64,000 nucleotides of DNA from Sulfitobacter alexandrii. Its GTDB lineage: Bacteria > Pseudomonadota > Alphaproteobacteria > Rhodobacterales > Rhodobacteraceae. Position 1 is the stretch's first letter. Every line of letters begins with the position of its first letter. The stretch covers positions 2,232,001-2,296,000 of the forward strand of contig NZ_CP018076.1 of the NCBI RefSeq assembly GCF_001886735.1. Direction: 5' to 3'. The notes beneath the pieces are model-generated. The model was not told the DNA's origin, ran no database searches, and was given only the letters and a program-made list of their open reading frames with translations. The translations under genes were made by a program, and so were the position numbers. Below are positions 61,191 through 64,000 of this stretch, in pieces.

Positions 61191-61913
61191 TCAGTCGCGT
61201 TCCAGCACGAAGGTGCCGCCGCCACCGATCACGATCGGTGCGCCGCCGGGCTGTTCGGTCACCACGACCGTGGCAGGGCCGACCGCCGCCTGCGCCTGAC
61301 CACCGCCGATCGGGCCGAGGAACGATCCGCCGAGGCCCAGATACACGTTGCCGATGCTGCCGCTGACCGGGTCGGCGAGCTGACCGCCCATGTTCAATGT
61401 GAAGGTGTTGGTGACCACTTCGGTGGGCGCGCCGGGGATCGGCGGTACGCCGGGGGGCAGAATGATCGGCTGGACCTGTTCGCTCAGGACCGAAGGGGCG
61501 ATCCCGTTCGCGCTGTCCAGCGTGCCATCGAGGGTAAAGGCATTGCCGCCGATTTCACCGCGGAAGTTGGTCGCGGTGCCGGCGATGGTTTCGTTGTCGA
61601 AGTCCGCCTGCACTTCCAGATCGCCGAGCGCGTAGCCCTGGGTGGCCGCCTGGTCATTGGTGGTGACGTTCAACAGCGTGTTGCCGCGGAAGGTGCCCTG
61701 CCCCACGAGTTCCACGCTGGTCGGCGCAAGGCTGGTGGTGTTCTGAAGCTGGTCGAACTTGGCGTCGTATTCCGCGCGTGTCGTGGCCGGGCCACCGCCG
61801 CCGCCACCACCGCCGCCGCCGATCGCGGCGCCATTGCCGTTGCCCAGGCAGGCGGCCAACGACAGACAGGACGCACCCAACAGACCTGCCCGCAATATAC
61901 TTTGATACTTCAC
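61191..61913 (-). CDS. Gly-rich secreted lipoprotein of unknown function
   Basis: 240 residues from the GTG at 61913 (AGGGGA upstream). Lipobox SLAAC with Cys22. A run of ten glycines precedes a beta-rich domain of about 190 residues with many Asn/Thr/Gly (TFRGNTLLNVTTNDQAATQGYALGDLEVQADFDNETIAG). It resembles transferrin-binding-like beta-barrel lipoproteins in style but I cannot assign a family. Longer minus-strand frame is not used. Confidence 0.8.
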   Translation of the reverse strand: MKYQSILRAGLLGASCLSLAACLGNGNGAAIGGGGGGGGGGPATTRAEYDAKFDQLQNTTSLAPTSVELVGQGTFRGNTLLNVTTNDQAATQGYALGDLEVQADFDNETIAGTATNFRGEIGGNAFTLDGTLDSANGIAPSVLSEQVQPIILPPGVPPIPGAPTEVVTNTFTLNMGGQLADPVSGSIGNVYLGLGGSFLGPIGGGQAQAAVGPATVVVTEQPGGAPIVIGGGGTFVLERD

Positions 61914-62167
61914 TGGAAATTCCCCTTTGTGGCTCTTGAACACAATCAGATGGACGCCGCGCTGACCTGCACTGAATACGCGGAGGACTGGCGAAACCAT
62001 GGCATCAATAGCCCTGTGAAGCGGCTTGCGGTCACTCCCCTAATCGGGGGAGAAACCGCCCTATTCGCCCATTGCAACTTCCCGGCCTGTCGGCATTTCC
62101 TACCGCAGGTTGCAGGGTCGCCGCCCCACCCCCTTCCAACCGCCGTGATCCGTGCTAAACGGAAGCC

Positions 62168-63282
62168 ATGAGCGACGATGCCCTTCCTCCCGATCAGCTG
62201 GCCGGTGCGCCGCACCCGCGCGAGACGCGCGTGCTGGTCGGCCAGTCGGAGGCCGAGGCCGGGTTTCTCGACGCCTGGAACAGCGGCAAGCTGCACCATG
62301 CGTGGCTGCTGACCGGTCCGCGCGGGGTCGGCAAGGCGACGCTCGCCTGGCGCATCGCCCGGTTCCTTCTGGCCACGCCCGATCCCGATACGGACGGCAT
62401 GTTCGCACCCGAGGTGCCCGACACGCTGGAGATCCCCGCCGACCACCCCGTCGCGCGCCGTGTGGCCTCGGGCGGTGAAGGCAGCCTGAAATCCGTGATC
62501 CGGACGGTGAACCCGGAAACGAAACGGATGCGCAAGCAGATTGTCGTGGACGACATTCGCGCGCTGAACGGTTTTTTCCAGTTGTCCGCGGCCGACGGCG
62601 GTCGCCGGGTCGTCATCATCGACGCCGCGGACGAGATGAACGTGAACGCCGCCAACGCGCTGCTCAAGATGCTCGAGGAACCGCCCGCCCGTGCGACGCT
62701 CCTGCTGATCAGTCACCAGCCGTCGGGCCTTCTGCCGACGATCCGGTCCCGCTGCCGCACCCTGCGGCTGGGCACGCTGACACCGGACGAGATGGCGACG
62801 GCCCTGTCCGCCTCTGACGTGGCGGTCGAGGGCGACCCGGCGGCGCTGGCGGAGCTTTCGGGCGGGTCGGTCGGCGGCGCGCTGCGACTGTCGCTGATGG
62901 GCGGCCTGACGATCTACGCGGAACTGGTGGCGTTGCTGTCCTCGGTGCCCCGGCTGGACCGCGCCCGCGCGATCAAGCTGGCCGAAGCGGCGGCCCAGCG
63001 CGGCGCCGAGGAAAAGCTGCTGCTGCTGTTCACGCTTGTCGACCTGATGCTGGCGCGCCTTGCCCGCACCGGCGCAACCGGCGCCCCCCCGCGGTCGAGG
63101 CCGCACGGGGCGAGGCCGAAGCGCTGGCCCGGCTGGCCCCCACCCCGCAGCAGGGCCGGATCTGGGCCGATCTCGCACAGGAGGTATCGGACCGGGCGCG
63201 GCACGGGCTGGCAGTCAACCTTGACCCTGCCGCCCTGGTCCTAGATACCCTCCACAGGATCGCAGAACACGCGCCCCGATAG
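62168..63282 (+). CDS. holB: DNA polymerase III delta' subunit, interrupted by a -1 frameshift
   Basis: Clamp-loader subunit of about 371 residues if repaired. N-terminal part: TGPRGVGKATLAWRIARFL (P-loop) and NVNAANALLKMLEEPPARATLLLISHQPSGLLPTIRSRCRTL (clamp-loader motifs). At the run of seven Cs (63084-63090) the frame goes out by one base; before it the product is normal, after it the sequence AVEARGEAEALARLAPTP... continues in the -1 frame to a TAG at 63280. One more C would restore a full gene. Could be a sequencing error, a true mutation or recoding. tatD follows 10 bases later. Confidence 0.88.
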
Positions 63283-63292
63283 GAAGACACGC

Positions 63293-64000
63293 ATGACCCC
63301 CCAGATCACCGACAGCCACTGCCACCTCGATTTCCCCGATTTCGCAGGCCAGTTGCCGCAGGTCGTCGAACGCGCGGCAGAGGCCGGCGTGACCCGCATG
63401 GTCACGATCTGCACCCGGCTGCGCAACGAACCCGCCGTCCGGGCCATCGCGGAAAGCCACGCGCCCGTGTTCTACGCCGCCGGAACGCACCCGATGTCAG
63501 CCGCCGAAGAACCGCTGGCCAGCGTGGACGATCTGCTGGCGCTGACCCGCCATCCCAAGATGGTCGGCATCGGCGAGACCGGGCTCGACTACCACTACAC
63601 CTCCGACAGCGCCGAGATACAGAAGACATCGCTGCGCGTGCACATCGCCGCGGCCCGTGAGAGCGGCCTGCCCCTGATCATCCATGCGCGCGATGCCGAC
63701 GACGACATGGCCACGATCCTGTCCGAAGAATACGCCAACGGGCCCTTCGGCTGCGTGATGCACTGCTTCTCCTCGTCGGCGGCGCTCGCCCGTACCGCGC
63801 TGGACCTCGGCTTTTATCTCAGCATGTCGGGGATTACCGCGTTCCCGAAATCGGATGCCTTGCGCGACATCTTCGCGGAGGCGCCGCTGGACCGGATACT
63901 GGTGGAGACCGACGCGCCCTACCTCGCGCCGCCGCCGCACCGGGGCAAGACGAACGAACCGGCCTTCACCGCCCATACCGCGCGGCGCGCGGCCGACACC
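63293..64000 (+). CDS. tatD: TatD family metal-dependent hydrolase, N-terminal part (cut by window end)
   Basis: About 236 residues visible. Metal-binding DSHCHLDF at the N-terminus, GIGETGLDYHY, IHARDADDDM and FSSSAALARTALDLGFYLSMSG, ending with RILVETDAPYLAPPPHRGKTNEP. This is the TatD/YcfH DNase family. ATG at 63293. It follows holB as in many alphaproteobacteria. The 3' end lies outside the window. Confidence 0.93.
   Translation, partial: MTPQITDSHCHLDFPDFAGQLPQVVERAAEAGVTRMVTICTRLRNEPAVRAIAESHAPVFYAAGTHPMSAAEEPLASVDDLLALTRHPKMVGIGETGLDYHYTSDSAEIQKTSLRVHIAAARESGLPLIIHARDADDDMATILSEEYANGPFGCVMHCFSSSAALARTALDLGFYLSMSGITAFPKSDALRDIFAEAPLDRILVETDAPYLAPPPHRGKTNEPAFTAHTARRAADT

Overview
The window is a 64 kb piece of a high-GC alphaproteobacterial chromosome. 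It most likely comes from the Roseobacter/Rhodobacteraceae group. That placement is inferred from the dense GC-rich coding, the many tripartite carboxylate and TAXI-TRAP uptake systems, the Hint-domain and RTX secretion-type proteins, the surE-pcm-nlpD and tatABC neighbourhoods and the choXWV choline uptake genes. No rRNA or CRISPR array is present. Two tRNA genes are visible: tRNA-Sec(UCA) at 7360-7454 and tRNA-Ser(UGA) at 58127-58216 on the minus strand.

Layout, left to right. 1-3.8 kb (minus): an acyl-CoA ligase fragment, a fused TAXI-type TRAP permease and its binding protein. 4.0-9.7 kb (plus): a compact selenocysteine cassette, selA-selB-tRNA-Sec, then a thioredoxin-fold protein and a small gene read through an in-frame TGA as a U-G-S-C selenoprotein. 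9.7-12.1 kb: an SDR, an SMP-30-like lactonase and a histidine phosphatase. 12.1-23.6 kb: a catabolic regulon. Its minus arm is tctCBA, a cytochrome P450, a glutamine synthetase-like ligase, a class I glutamine amidotransferase, an IclR regulator and a class III aminotransferase. Its plus arm is an aldehyde dehydrogenase and a Tm-1-like protein. A perfect palindrome lies in the divergent promoter.

23.6-43 kb is mostly conserved housekeeping: a hydrolase lacking its nucleophile, radA, cvpA, a PAS histidine kinase, purF, surE-pcm-nlpD, a DUF815 ATPase, tatABC, a WYL regulator, a Lin0512 pair, an orphan FbpC-like ATPase, an AlkD-like protein and SDRs. Two Hint-domain proteins (34.0 and 42.9 kb) and a 948-residue RTX protein (44.0-46.8 kb) form a secretion-flavoured set. 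47.4-50.2 kb is choXWV.

50.4-58.1 kb has visibly lower GC and sparser genes: a SelO-like protein of unknown role, a 1229-residue multi-domain glycosyltransferase and a secreted trypsin-like protease. It is bounded on the right by the 3' end of tRNA-Ser and on the left by a 13/14 copy of that 3' end, so it looks like a tRNA-targeted genomic island. 58.4-64 kb returns to core genes: a SPOR lipoprotein, a D,D-carboxypeptidase, tmk, a Gly-rich lipoprotein, holB (interrupted by a -1 frameshift in a C tract) and tatD (cut by the window end).

The strongest biological story is the selenocysteine cassette. Machinery, tRNA and client selenoprotein lie in one direction with short gaps, and ordinary gene calling would split the selenoprotein into two meaningless ORFs.
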